DNA of 64,000 nucleotides. Source: RGIG4576 sp045656705. GTDB lineage: Bacteria > Bacteroidota > Bacteroidia > Bacteroidales > Muribaculaceae. The first letter of the stretch is position 1, and the number at the start of each line of letters is the position of its first letter. A program made the translations under genes and the position numbers. Below, in pieces: positions 44,199 to 53,873 of this stretch. The stretch lies in NCBI GenBank assembly GCA_045656705.1, contig JAZORR010000050.1:163136-227135 (forward strand). The letters run 5' to 3'. The notes under the pieces were generated by a model. It saw only the letters and a list, made by a program, of their open reading frames with translations. It ran no database searches and was not told the DNA's origin.

Positions 44199-45344
44199 TT
44201 ACTTTTCAGTTACTACTTTAGATTTAGCAATTGCAATAGTCACGCGGTTAGCTGTGCTGTGAAGAGGTTGCACTGCATCACCCTTGTGTTCGATTGTAAT
44301 GCGAGAAGGAGCAATGCTATAAGTATTCTTCAATACATCAGCAACAGCGTGAGCACGCTTTTCAGCCAATCCGGCATTGATCTTAGTGTTACCAGTTTCC
44401 TTATCGGCATAACCAACCAAAGAAACAATAGCTTCAGGATGTGCGTTCAAGAAATCAACGATTTCCTTAATCTTGGCATCTTCAGAAGCAGGTATTTCTG
44501 TGTTATTAGCTTCCTTGAAGAAGATAGCACGGTTAAGTTCAAGAATAGTAGTTTCTATATATACTTTCTTTTCTACAACTTTTTCCACTACCTTTTCAAC
44601 GATTTTTTCTTGAATGCGTACGCTTGGTTGTTCGGCAGCTTTCTTTACTTCCTTATTGCTCTTACCAAATACATACTTCACACCAAGTAAACCATTGAAG
44701 TACCAGTCGCTATTACCAGCCTTCTTAGAGTTATACTTATCGCTCAACACATTAGCTTGAACTTCAGCACCAACACTCCAATTAGAATTGATACGGAAAT
44801 CAGCCATAAGACCTGCTCGACCAAGGAAGTAAGCCTTAGTGCCATCCCACAAGTTACGCAAATTCTCGTTAGGACCATAGATAGCAGCCAATTCATTCTT
44901 CACTGTAGCAGCTTCATCATTGTTCCACGCAATGTTTGCACCGATACCAGCAAATGCAGTAACAGTGAAAAAGCGATTTGGATTATAACCGCAGAACAAG
45001 TTTGAAAGGTTGAGTGTAGCATCGACAGCAGGAGCCACATAATTCCATTTCCAAGTTTTAGACACACCGTCCATATCAAAACCACCCTTACTTTGGAAAG
45101 CATTGATAGCCAAACGAGCACCAAACAACTTAGTGAAATTATAACCACCAGCCACTTGAACGTTGTATGTAGTTTGTTTGCCAAAAGAATTTTCACCCAA
45201 AGTATATTGCGCACCAACAGGTTGCACTTGAATATACCAGTGTGGATTGAATACATTCTCTACCTTTTCAGTGCTTTCTTGAGCAAAGGCAGAAACGGAT
45301 CCCATCATCAACAAACCAGCTATTAAAGTTTTATTGATTTTCAT
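44199..45344 (-). CDS. OmpA-family outer-membrane protein
   Basis: 381 residues. Signal peptide (TLIAGLLMMGSVSAFAQ), N-terminal barrel (about 30-230; VQVAGGYNFTKLFGARLAI, FNGLLGVKYVFGKS as last strand), a charged coiled linker with KIVEKVVEKVVEKK (about 245-262), then an OmpA C-terminal peptidoglycan-binding domain (about 265-375) with VSLVGYADKETG, NAGLAEKRAHAVADVL and NRVTIAI. It links the outer membrane to the wall. Central gene of a minus-strand unit, flanked on both sides by hairpins. Confidence 0.93.
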   Translation of the reverse strand: MKINKTLIAGLLMMGSVSAFAQESTEKVENVFNPHWYIQVQPVGAQYTLGENSFGKQTTYNVQVAGGYNFTKLFGARLAINAFQSKGGFDMDGVSKTWKWNYVAPAVDATLNLSNLFCGYNPNRFFTVTAFAGIGANIAWNNDEAATVKNELAAIYGPNENLRNLWDGTKAYFLGRAGLMADFRINSNWSVGAEVQANVLSDKYNSKKAGNSDWYFNGLLGVKYVFGKSNKEVKKAAEQPSVRIQEKIVEKVVEKVVEKKVYIETTILELNRAIFFKEANNTEIPASEDAKIKEIVDFLNAHPEAIVSLVGYADKETGNTKINAGLAEKRAHAVADVLKNTYSIAPSRITIEHKGDAVQPLHSTANRVTIAIAKSKVVTEK

Positions 45345-45376
45345 AATCCTTTGTTTTATAATTTATTTATCAATTA

Positions 45377-45404
45377 GTCAAGTGGGAACAAAGTCCCACC
45401 TGAC
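45377..45404 (-). terminator. Hairpin between coiled-coil lipoprotein and ompA-like genes, attenuator candidate
   Basis: Eleven-pair stem GTCAGGTGGGA/TCCCACTTGAC (one G-U) with 6-base loop. The downstream sequence has only a weak T content, so it may be a leaky terminator or an mRNA-stabilising hairpin. Confidence 0.6.
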
Positions 45405-45421
45405 GTATTATAATCACTTTC

Positions 45422-48397
45422 TTACTTTACTGTCACGTAGTACTTCTTAGCTGCAACTTGACCGCTATAGTCTACACTTGTGTAAGTCACTTCGTAGATA
45501 TAACCTCTTTCAGCAGAGAAATTCACTGACAATACATCACCATCCAAGATTTCAGCTACACCAGCCTTGCTATTAGCCTTCTTCAAAGCAGCCAAGCAAG
45601 TAGCATCACCAGATTGTGCATTCTTCTTGCGATCCATAGAGTAAACGTTAGTTACACCCACAAGTTTCTTGTAAGCAGGAGCCACAAGTTCAGCATTGTA
45701 AGAAGTTGGGATGAACTTCACATTACCAGCCGACATGCGAGTTGGGTTGTAAACTGTTTGACTCAATACAGAGAAGCCTGAAGTAGTCTTAGCCAACATC
45801 ACTGGTTGCATCACCTTATTGATTGAATTCAAACCAGCAACAAGCTTACCTTCTAATTTATCAAGGAATTTGACGATTAGTTGCTTATCCTTTTCTACCA
45901 AGTCATCAATCTTGTCTTCGATGTGGATATATTTATCAGCTATTTCAGTCAAATCACCAAGTTGTTCAAGATAGTTATTGATAGTATTGATAATATTGTT
46001 GATATTATCTTGTTGACCAGACAACATACCATTAATATCATCTTCAAGACCTTCAATTTCATCAATCATCTTCTTGAATTCATTCATATCAACTGGAATT
46101 TCGATATCAATTGGAACTTCAACATCTACTGTACCTTCCCATACGAATTCCACTTGATCTTGAATTTCTTGAGGATTGATTACGATTTCTTTCTTAACTG
46201 TAGTATCGAAAGAACCTACTACATTACCTTCATTATTTACTACATCACCCTTCACAGGAACATCGATAGTGATAGTTTGAGATGGTACTGTGAAATCAAT
46301 ATCAACCAAATCTTCAATCTTAATAGGAACTTTAGTTGAGATTGTGTTCTTATAAGTTACAGTTAGATCAAGGTTGATATCATCAGTATTGATATCGATA
46401 GTATTGAACTTGATTTCATCAATCTTTTTGATATCCAAATCAAATGTCATATCAGGAAGAGATACCTTCAACTTATTAGCAATCTTATCCAAAACCTTAC
46501 CTACGAAAGTTTCCATCTTATCGAAACCTGGGAAAGATGAAACCTTTAAGTCTTGCATAAATGAGTAAGACAAAGGTTTAACGGCAGTAGCAGCCAAGTT
46601 GTATTGAGAGTAAACGCTACGAGTTACACCCAAAGTATCGGTCCAAGTAGCCTTCAAAGCATTAGCATCAAGTTGTTGGTTGAATTCTTGCAAAACATCT
46701 GCAATAGTGCTTGCAGCTTGAGCTACATTGATACCATTTGTAGGGTTAAGAATGTCCTTGATAGTATTCTTCACAGCAGTGCCATTGAAGTCGAATGTCA
46801 TAGCAACCTTATGTACATCAGCAGGAGCCAAAGTAGCTTCAGCTTCATAGAAACCATTAGTAGCAGAACGAGAATAACCGAAAGTAAGTTTCTTATCAGA
46901 ATACTTAAGACCAGAAAGCTTGATAGCAGATTCTTCGTCTAAGCTATTTACGATAGGAAGAACTTGACCTTCGAAATTAACTGTAGAAGGATTTACAGTA
47001 ACATATACCTTACCAGCCTTACTTACTACTATTTCACCATCTTCAGCAAACATTGTAGGAGTAACGCCAAGCATTTCAATATCCTTCTCAGAAAGAGTTT
47101 CCTTATCGTTAGCATAGTAACGAGGATATTTAGCTGGGAATTGAAGACCATAGCTACCAGTGCGTCCATAGTATGCCATCAATACGTTGCTACGTACATT
47201 CATTGGCATTGCGAAGCTACCGAACACAGGGTTTTCAGTACCTTGAAGAATAATACCAGATACATATTGCATCAAAGCAGTATTAACAGTAGCAAACAAA
47301 CCATCTATAGCCTTTTCGTTAGCTGCTACTCTTGCATCAAGAGCATTCACCTTGTCGGTCAAAGCGTCAAGTTGGTCTTGTAGTTTAGCATCAGCATCCT
47401 TGTATGCATTTTCAAGTTGACCTAAAGTAGTATTAATAGAAGTGATTTCGGTCATCACTTCAGCGATACGCAAGTCAGTGTATTCCTTAGCAGCCTTCAA
47501 GTTAGCAGCAGCTTGTTCTGCCACAGAATTCACGCTTTCCTTAATTTTATTAAGTTCTTTGCAAATGCTATCAATTTCGTTTTCTTTCAACGCTGCAAAT
47601 TCATCTTCCAATGCATCATATCCCTCTTTTAGAGCAGTGAATTCAGTTACCAAAGCATCAATTCTGATAGAATCAGCCTCAGCAAGAGCTTGAGCCTTAG
47701 CAGCAGCCTTTACAGTTTTATTAAGCAAAGTATCCAAATCACCAACTTTCTTAGTCAAATCGGCAAGAGCAGTGGTCAAAGTTGCAATAGCAATTTCATT
47801 AGCAGCAACGCGAGTTTCCAACTTAGCGATTTCAGATGTAATCTTACCTTCAAGTTCGGTCTTGTTATCAGCGATAGCCTTTTCTAATTCTGCCTTATTG
47901 TTAGCAACAGTCTTAGTTAGAGATTCCAATTGAGATTGAACACTTGTAGCCAAGATTTGAAGTTGCATAATCTTAGCATTTAAAGAAGCTACAGAATCAT
48001 CTAAATTCTTTTGCAAAGCAGTTTGCACTTCATTAATCTTCTTTTCAAGTGCTTCATGTTGAGATTTATTTTCAGCAACAAAAGCAGTGTATTGAGTAAT
48101 ATGTTTGTTGTATTCCTCAACTGTTACGTAGTTATTAGCTACATACTCTTGCCAAAGTTGGATTTCTTGCTTCCAAGTTTCGCAATTTTTCTTACACTCA
48201 TCTTGAGCTTTTTTCAAAGCATCAATTTGTCCATTCAAAGCTGAAACCTGAGTCTCAATAAGTTCTTTTAATGTAGAGTCTTCATGCGCCAATTTAGCAT
48301 AAGCATCTTCATCATAGTCCTTACAAGAAACAAATGTTCCCATAGTAGCGAAGAACATCGCCACTAAAAGCATTCCATTGATAAATTTCTTTTTCAT
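45422..48397 (-). CDS. Long coiled-coil surface lipoprotein (DUF4988-like N-terminus)
   Basis: 991 residues. Lipoprotein signal ending TFVSC (Cys25), followed by KDYDED, which fits the Bacteroidetes surface-export signal (Lys then acidic residues after the Cys). Residues about 35-375 are heptad-like coiled coil rich in Ala, Leu, Glu and Lys, with repeated VAANEKAI/VAANEIAI units. The C-terminal half is beta-rich, with the series VPIKIEDLVDID, VEVPIDIEIPVDM, and ends in KYYVTVK. It resembles the large coiled-coil lipoproteins common in Bacteroides. Probably a stalk or adhesin. First gene of a unit with the ompA-like and Big_2 genes. Confidence 0.82.
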   Translation of the reverse strand: MKKKFINGMLLVAMFFATMGTFVSCKDYDEDAYAKLAHEDSTLKELIETQVSALNGQIDALKKAQDECKKNCETWKQEIQLWQEYVANNYVTVEEYNKHITQYTAFVAENKSQHEALEKKINEVQTALQKNLDDSVASLNAKIMQLQILATSVQSQLESLTKTVANNKAELEKAIADNKTELEGKITSEIAKLETRVAANEIAIATLTTALADLTKKVGDLDTLLNKTVKAAAKAQALAEADSIRIDALVTEFTALKEGYDALEDEFAALKENEIDSICKELNKIKESVNSVAEQAAANLKAAKEYTDLRIAEVMTEITSINTTLGQLENAYKDADAKLQDQLDALTDKVNALDARVAANEKAIDGLFATVNTALMQYVSGIILQGTENPVFGSFAMPMNVRSNVLMAYYGRTGSYGLQFPAKYPRYYANDKETLSEKDIEMLGVTPTMFAEDGEIVVSKAGKVYVTVNPSTVNFEGQVLPIVNSLDEESAIKLSGLKYSDKKLTFGYSRSATNGFYEAEATLAPADVHKVAMTFDFNGTAVKNTIKDILNPTNGINVAQAASTIADVLQEFNQQLDANALKATWTDTLGVTRSVYSQYNLAATAVKPLSYSFMQDLKVSSFPGFDKMETFVGKVLDKIANKLKVSLPDMTFDLDIKKIDEIKFNTIDINTDDINLDLTVTYKNTISTKVPIKIEDLVDIDFTVPSQTITIDVPVKGDVVNNEGNVVGSFDTTVKKEIVINPQEIQDQVEFVWEGTVDVEVPIDIEIPVDMNEFKKMIDEIEGLEDDINGMLSGQQDNINNIINTINNYLEQLGDLTEIADKYIHIEDKIDDLVEKDKQLIVKFLDKLEGKLVAGLNSINKVMQPVMLAKTTSGFSVLSQTVYNPTRMSAGNVKFIPTSYNAELVAPAYKKLVGVTNVYSMDRKKNAQSGDATCLAALKKANSKAGVAEILDGDVLSVNFSAERGYIYEVTYTSVDYSGQVAAKKYYVTVK

Positions 48398-48503
48398 TGA
48401 ACTTAGTTTTTAAAAATTATTATTATTTAGATTATTTATTATTCCAAAACCTTAGTTTTCACATAGTTTTGCTCGCACAAAATACTATTTCGGTTTAATA
48501 TTA

Positions 48504-48511
48504 CAAAGATA
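48504..48511 (-). promoter_or_regulatory. -7 box TATCTTTG of the coiled-coil lipoprotein unit
   Basis: Exact TAnnTTTG on the minus strand; leader about 100 bases. The rest of the 48398-48730 gap is A/T-rich and holds only this box and the transketolase terminator. Confidence 0.6.
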
Positions 48512-48670
48512 GAGAATAGCCAAATATTTCACAAATTTTTATTCATTTTTTTAAAATTATAAAATGATTTTTTGCCCTTACCCCTTAAATTCCACATATA
48601 TATTTGCTTTAGTTTTATAGCAATCTTTTAAAACTATTTTATACAAAATACATACGAGAATAACAACATC

Positions 48671-48709
48671 AAAAAAGTCCTCCATTTCATAAGAAACAGA
48701 GGACTTTTT
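48671..48709 (-). terminator. Intrinsic terminator of transketolase
   Basis: Minus-strand stem AAGTCCTC.GTTTC/GAAAT.GAGGACTT with six T residues. Confidence 0.92.
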
Positions 48710-48730
48710 CTTTATTTTATTATCTATTCT

Positions 48731-50758
48731 TTAACCCAAATAAGCCTTGACATCTTCGGCCACTTGCTCTGGAGTGAATCCAAACTTTTCGTCGAGCACC
48801 TTATAAGGAGCAGACGCGCCGAAGCGTTCCAAGCCCTTAACATATCCATTCCATCCAATAACTCTTTCGAGCACACAAGGAAGACCAGCAGTAAGACCAA
48901 AGGCAGGAATATCAGAAGGAATCACTTCTTGACGATATTCAATAGGTTGTTCCATAAACAATCCTGTAGATGGAACTGACACCACATTACATTCAATACC
49001 ATCAGCCTTTAATATTTCGGCAGCATCGATAAGTGCACTCACTTCAGAACCATTACCAACAAGAGTAATCACAGGATTTTCTGACTTAAGTACTACGTAA
49101 CCACCCTTTTCCATAGCCAAAGCATCTTGATAACGATTACCACTTACACTTGGCAAATCCTTAACATCTTGACGAGTAAGAATCAAAGCTGTAGGAGTAG
49201 ACTTATTTTCCATCGCCATCTTCCAAGCCACTACAGTTTCAGCACTATCGGCAGGACGAAGCACAAGCATACTATTCACACCACTCAAGTTCTTAACTCT
49301 TTCAAGCAAACGCACTTGAGCTTCTTGCTCGATAGGTTCGTGAGTAGGACCATCTTCACCCACACGGAATGCATCGTGAGTCCAAATATACTTCACTGGC
49401 AATTCTTGTAATGCAGCCATTCTTATAGCAGGCTTCATATAATCTGAGAACACAAAGAATGTAGCACAAGCAGCCCACATACCACCATGCAATGCAATAC
49501 CATTCATAATAGCAGTCATAGTAAGCTCAGCAACACCAGCGTGAAGGAAACCACCAGTAAAATCGTGATGTTTCAAAGCACCTACCTTATGTAAGAATGC
49601 TTCAGACTTATCACTATTAGCAAGATCGGCAGAAGAAACAATCATATTCTTTACCTTTTCACCAAGAACCGACAAAACTGCAGCCGAAGCAGTGCGAGTA
49701 GCTACATTTGGTTTGTATGTAATTGCTTCGTAATCGATTTCAGGCAACTTACCAGCAATAAAATCTTCAAGTTGTTGTGCAAGTTCAGGATGTGCTTCAG
49801 CCCATGCCTTTTCTTCAGCGTGACGAGCTTCAGCAATAGTTTCAAGTTCTGCCTTGCGATTAGCATACAATTCAGCAACTTCATCCCAAATCTTCCATGG
49901 ATCATTCATATCACCACCAAGATTTTCAACAGTCTTTTCGTAGCTTGCACCAGACTTGCTCAATGGTTGACCATGTGTGCTACACATTCCCTCAAAGTTT
50001 TCACCTTCAGGAGTAACACATCCAAGTCCCATAATGGTTTTTCCTATAATCAATGTAGGACGATCTTTTTCTTCAAGAGCTGCTTCGATAGCCTTAGCGA
50101 TGGCTTCAGCATCATTGCCATCTATTTCAAGCACATTCCAATTCCAAGCACGATACTTCGCAGCTACATCTTCATCAGTTACTTCATTCACATCAGTAGA
50201 AAGCTGAACATCGTTGCTATCATAGAACATAATAAGATTGTTCAATCCCAAATATCCAGCGATACGACCAGCACCAGCTGAAATTTCTTCCTGAATACCA
50301 CCATCCGATATAAATGCATAGGTTTTATGAGCCACAGTTTCACCAAAACGAGCCACCATAAATCTTTCAGCAATAGCAGCACCCACAGCCATCACATGAC
50401 CTTGTCCGAGAGGACCAGAAGTGTTTTCTACGCCACGCATAGGATTCACTTCAGGGTGTCCAGGTGTAACACTACCCCATTGACGGAATTGTTGTAATTC
50501 TTCGATAGAATATTTGCCAGCTAAAGCCAAAACACTATAAAGCATTGGCGACATATGACCAGGATCCAAGAAGAAACGATCGCGAGCAATCCACATAGGA
50601 TTTGCTGGATCATAAATCATATATTTAGAGAACAAAACATTCACAAAATCGGCACCACCCATTGCACCGCCTGGGTGTCCTGACTTTGCTTTCTCAACCA
50701 TAGTTGCCGACAATACACGAATATTATCAGCCGCTTTTCTCATCAATTTTGCGTCCAT
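48731..50758 (-). CDS. tkt: Transketolase
   Basis: 675 residues, full length. Thiamine-diphosphate enzyme of the pentose phosphate pathway moving two-carbon units between sugar phosphates. Motifs: KSGHPGGAMGGAD near the N-terminus, GPLGQGHVMAVG, the cofactor site FISDGGIQEE...NLIMFYDSNDVQ, IWTHDAFRVGEDGPTHEP in the pyrimidine domain and the C-terminal FGASAPYKVLDEKFGFTPEQV. Cytosolic dimer. Monocistronic: promoter box at 50797-50804 and a terminator downstream. Confidence 0.97.
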   Translation of the reverse strand: MDAKLMRKAADNIRVLSATMVEKAKSGHPGGAMGGADFVNVLFSKYMIYDPANPMWIARDRFFLDPGHMSPMLYSVLALAGKYSIEELQQFRQWGSVTPGHPEVNPMRGVENTSGPLGQGHVMAVGAAIAERFMVARFGETVAHKTYAFISDGGIQEEISAGAGRIAGYLGLNNLIMFYDSNDVQLSTDVNEVTDEDVAAKYRAWNWNVLEIDGNDAEAIAKAIEAALEEKDRPTLIIGKTIMGLGCVTPEGENFEGMCSTHGQPLSKSGASYEKTVENLGGDMNDPWKIWDEVAELYANRKAELETIAEARHAEEKAWAEAHPELAQQLEDFIAGKLPEIDYEAITYKPNVATRTASAAVLSVLGEKVKNMIVSSADLANSDKSEAFLHKVGALKHHDFTGGFLHAGVAELTMTAIMNGIALHGGMWAACATFFVFSDYMKPAIRMAALQELPVKYIWTHDAFRVGEDGPTHEPIEQEAQVRLLERVKNLSGVNSMLVLRPADSAETVVAWKMAMENKSTPTALILTRQDVKDLPSVSGNRYQDALAMEKGGYVVLKSENPVITLVGNGSEVSALIDAAEILKADGIECNVVSVPSTGLFMEQPIEYRQEVIPSDIPAFGLTAGLPCVLERVIGWNGYVKGLERFGASAPYKVLDEKFGFTPEQVAEDVKAYLG

Positions 50759-50796
50759 ATTATCGTTAATGATATTACATATTTACAATTATTTAG

Positions 50797-50804
50797 CGAA
50801 GATA
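50797..50804 (-). promoter_or_regulatory. -7-like box TATCTTCG of tkt
   Basis: Seven of eight positions of TAnnTTTG, with TTTTTTG upstream near the -33 position. Confidence 0.45.
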
Positions 50805-50835
50805 CAAAAAATGTTTCTTATTTTCAATAATTATA

Positions 50836-50884
50836 TAAAAAACACCTGCTATAATCTTTGTTTTTACGCAAAAATCATAGCAGG
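50836..50884 (-). terminator. Intrinsic terminator of the sugar transporter gene
   Basis: Minus-strand stem CCTGCTAT/ATAGCAGG with a long loop, then TGTTTTTT. Confidence 0.82.
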
Positions 50885-50931
50885 CATATCATTTTACCAC
50901 CTTAAATTCTATTTTTAGCAATATTTCTTTT

Positions 50932-52236
50932 TTATTTTACAGGGATATCTTTATTCACATTTTTGCTACCTACAAGTGCATAATACAATAGGTAAACCAA
51001 ACCAGCTACTACTACCCAATAACTTGCTTGATAACCTACACCACCTTGCATATCTACTACAGCATTTTGTAGCAATGGGAGAACACCACCACCACACACA
51101 AGTGCCATAAATATACCTGAAGCCTTTTCGGTGTACTTACCAAGACCTTCTACAGCCAAATTGAAGATACCACCCCACATAACTGATGTACACAATCCCA
51201 CAAGCACAAGAAGCATTGCATTCATTGGCACATTCACAAGACCAAACAATCCATCAGGACTATTCTTGAATACTGGCATATTCACCATATTGGTAGTATC
51301 CATAAAGATAGCACCTACCGACAAAAGAATACCAACAAGAGAGGCTGTTGCCAACATAGCCTTTGCCGACACCTTGCTACCTACAGCTGCACCTACAAGA
51401 CGGCCCACAAGCATTAGCAACCAATATGTTGCAGCTACCGATGCAGCTACAGCTTCGGCACCTGCTTCAAGACCAAGCACATTCAAGTCGGGATTTTGCA
51501 ACCATTTTTGTAGCACGTTAGGAATACCCACTTCCACACCTACATATATAAATATACCAAATGCACCCAACATAAAGTGACGGAATGACATAGGACCATA
51601 TTTAGAATCCTCTTTCTTCACTTCTACCTTTTCCTTTTCAGGAATATTAGAAACTGAAATCACAACAAAGGCAAAAGCAAAGATTGCCAATGCAGCATAC
51701 ATCAATGGGAATACGTCGCTAATTTGAGCCTTTGCGATTGAAGGGATTAGAATACCGGTCATAATAATCACTAATGTACCAGCAAGAGAGTTGAATGAGC
51801 CACCCAATTGAATCAATTGGTTACCCTTATTACCACCACCACCAAGACTATTAAGCATTGGATTCACTACGGTATTGAGCAAACACATAGAGCACCCAGC
51901 AATAAATGCACCTAGCAAATAAATGCCGAAGCTACCCATTACACCAGATATAGTTTGGATACCTACACCTGCAAAGCCCACTGCGATTGCAATCAACGCA
52001 GTTTTCTTATAACCCATTTTTTGCAACAAATTCCCTGCAGGCAAACCCATTATTGCATAAGCAATAAAATTGGCAAACACACCGAGTGTTCCTTGCCAGT
52101 TAGGGATACTGAATTGACTCTTCAGGATGTCACCCATTGGAGATGCCAAGTTAGTGACAAACGAAATCATTGCAAACAAGAAGAACATTGCCACTATCGC
52201 CACAATGTTACCATTTGATTTAGTTTTTGTACTCAT
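50932..52236 (-). CDS. Sugar:H+ symporter, FucP/GluP-like MFS transporter
   Basis: 434 residues, twelve predicted TM helices. The N-terminal half with FVTNLASPMGDILKSQF, NFIAYAIMGLPAGNLLQKMGYKK and GCSMCLLNTVVNPMLNSLGG is characteristic of the fucose/glucose/galactose permease group. Specificity is not evident. Gene lies downstream of, and on the same strand as, the yggS pair, 54 bases away, with no clear -7 box in that gap, so partial co-transcription is possible. Confidence 0.9.
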   Translation of the reverse strand: MSTKTKSNGNIVAIVAMFFLFAMISFVTNLASPMGDILKSQFSIPNWQGTLGVFANFIAYAIMGLPAGNLLQKMGYKKTALIAIAVGFAGVGIQTISGVMGSFGIYLLGAFIAGCSMCLLNTVVNPMLNSLGGGGNKGNQLIQLGGSFNSLAGTLVIIMTGILIPSIAKAQISDVFPLMYAALAIFAFAFVVISVSNIPEKEKVEVKKEDSKYGPMSFRHFMLGAFGIFIYVGVEVGIPNVLQKWLQNPDLNVLGLEAGAEAVAASVAATYWLLMLVGRLVGAAVGSKVSAKAMLATASLVGILLSVGAIFMDTTNMVNMPVFKNSPDGLFGLVNVPMNAMLLVLVGLCTSVMWGGIFNLAVEGLGKYTEKASGIFMALVCGGGVLPLLQNAVVDMQGGVGYQASYWVVVAGLVYLLYYALVGSKNVNKDIPVK

Positions 52237-52290
52237 ATTTATTTAATTTTATAGTTTACGAATCTTGTTTGAGCATATGACCAATCTATA

Positions 52291-52962
52291 TTAATAGTAT
52301 CTTTCACCAAAAATAGAAGATCCTATCCTCACAAGTGTACTACCCTCTTCTATCGCGATATTATAATCATCGCTCATACCCATACTTATTTCATTAAAAT
52401 AAGCTTTATCGGAGAATACACCTTTCTTGAGTGTGTCATACACTTCATAGATAGCTTTAAACTCATTTCGCACAGCATTATCATCGTCGGTATTCGTTGC
52501 CATACCCATTACTCCTCTTACTCTTACATTCTCAAGTGAGTCGAAAACTCCATTTTCGGCTAATTCCACGCATTCAGCACAATCAAAGCCAAATTTAGTG
52601 TCTTCCTGAGCCACATAAAGTTGCAAAAGCACGTCCACCACCTTATTTATACGTTTTGCCTCATCATTGATACATTTTAACAACTTCATAGAATCGGCAC
52701 TATGAATAAGACTAACCATAGGCACTACTTGACGCACCTTATTAGTTTGCAGATGGCCTATAAAATGCCATTCCACATCTTGAGGAAGCCGAGAATACTT
52801 CTGCGATAATTCTTGCACTCTACTTTCGCCAAATATACGCTGCCCTGCATCGTAAGCCTCTTGCAAGGCCTCAACAGAATGAAATTTAGACACAGCAACA
52901 AGCCTTACCCTTTTAGGTAAAGCTACCACCAAGTCTTTTATTTTATTTCCTATATTTGACAT
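52291..52962 (-). CDS. YggS-family pyridoxal phosphate homeostasis protein
   Basis: 223 residues, single TIM-barrel. PLP Lys lies in VRLVAVSKFHS, followed by FGESRVQEL, WHFIGHLQTNK, VLLQLYVAQEDTKFGF and the phosphate-binding SMGMSDDYNIAIEEGSTLVRIGS. The family maintains PLP and amino acid balance in the cytosol without known catalysis. It starts 9 bases after the DUF4494 gene. Confidence 0.95.
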   Translation of the reverse strand: MSNIGNKIKDLVVALPKRVRLVAVSKFHSVEALQEAYDAGQRIFGESRVQELSQKYSRLPQDVEWHFIGHLQTNKVRQVVPMVSLIHSADSMKLLKCINDEAKRINKVVDVLLQLYVAQEDTKFGFDCAECVELAENGVFDSLENVRVRGVMGMATNTDDDNAVRNEFKAIYEVYDTLKKGVFSDKAYFNEISMGMSDDYNIAIEEGSTLVRIGSSIFGERYY

Positions 52963-52971
52963 TTTCGCTTT

Positions 52972-53430
52972 TTATTCAGCTTTTACATCTTCAGCACCCT
53001 TTGAATAATTCATTGGGAATACATCCAAAAGATTTGTTTCGGTAACTGATGCTATTTCAAAATCGGCCAATGAAGTCTTCATATTTTCCATGAAGTTATC
53101 AACAGCCTTTTGGAATTCAGAAGCTTGTACAAGTACGAGAATTGCTTGTTTCTTTTCCATTGCAGTCTTCTCATCAACTGTAATCATATTATACTTCACT
53201 TGATACCACTTATCGCCAGTTTCATCATAGAAGATTTCTTGAATTTTCACTTTCTTCACTGCCGACACATCAAATGGGCCTGTTATATAAGGTGAAACTT
53301 CTTCAATAATACGAGCTTCTGCTTCAGTGAATGTCAAAGCATCCACCAAATATGGTTCGGTTACTTTCTTTTGTTGTCCATTTTCAAACACCTTGTGGTG
53401 TGCCACTTTACATTCAAACCAACATGCCAT
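52972..53430 (-). CDS. DUF4494 family protein
   Basis: 152 residues, starting MACWFECKVAHHKV, with VTEPYLVDALTFTEAEARIIEE and WYQVKYNMITVDEKT. Matches the pattern of the Bacteroidetes DUF4494 family, from memory. Soluble, no known function. Forms an operon with yggS; promoter TAATTTTG lies upstream at 53487-53480. Confidence 0.82.
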   Translation of the reverse strand: MACWFECKVAHHKVFENGQQKKVTEPYLVDALTFTEAEARIIEEVSPYITGPFDVSAVKKVKIQEIFYDETGDKWYQVKYNMITVDEKTAMEKKQAILVLVQASEFQKAVDNFMENMKTSLADFEIASVTETNLLDVFPMNYSKGAEDVKAE

Positions 53431-53479
53431 AATCTTTTTCCTTTTCTTTCTATTTTTTGTTTATAAAATTCTTTCAGTA

Positions 53480-53487
53480 CAAAATTA
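53480..53487 (-). promoter_or_regulatory. -7 box TAATTTTG of the DUF4494-yggS operon
   Basis: Exact TAnnTTTG on the minus strand, about 50 bases from the start. Confidence 0.6.
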
Positions 53488-53610
53488 CATTATTTTTTCG
53501 TGCAACACACATAAAAACGACATAAAAAGTATCAAAATCAAAAATATTTTTTCTAAGCATATTGTAGTTTTAAGCGAAATTCATTTATTTTGTAAAAAAG
53601 AAATTAGCCT

Positions 53611-53859
53611 ATGCCTAAAAAACAGAACCATAACAATTCTTGTAAAAACCTCCTTTGGCGTATCATCGATTTATATGTTGATGGATTTCGCAATATGACT
53701 GTGGGACGCTCACTATGGATGATAATCATCATCAAAGCATTTATAATGTTTGCTATTCTGAAAGTTTTCTTTTTCCCAGATTTATTAAATTCCAATTTTG
53801 AAAACGATGAAGATCGAGCACAACATGTGCGCACCCAATTAATCAATGACAATAATTAA
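53611..53859 (+). CDS. DUF4492 protein, small single-TM partner of cytochrome bd genes
   Basis: 82 residues: basic N-terminus, NLLWRIIDLYVDGFRNMTVGRSLW, one TM helix (about residues 38-56, IIIIKAFIMFAILKVFFF), and an acidic C-terminus. DUF4492 genes are known to lie directly before cydA in Bacteroidetes. Gap to cydA is 14 bases. By analogy to CydX/CydS it could be a small accessory subunit or assembly factor. That role is inference. Confidence 0.82.
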   Translation: MPKKQNHNNSCKNLLWRIIDLYVDGFRNMTVGRSLWMIIIIKAFIMFAILKVFFFPDLLNSNFENDEDRAQHVRTQLINDNN

Positions 53860-53873
53860 AAAATTATATCTTT

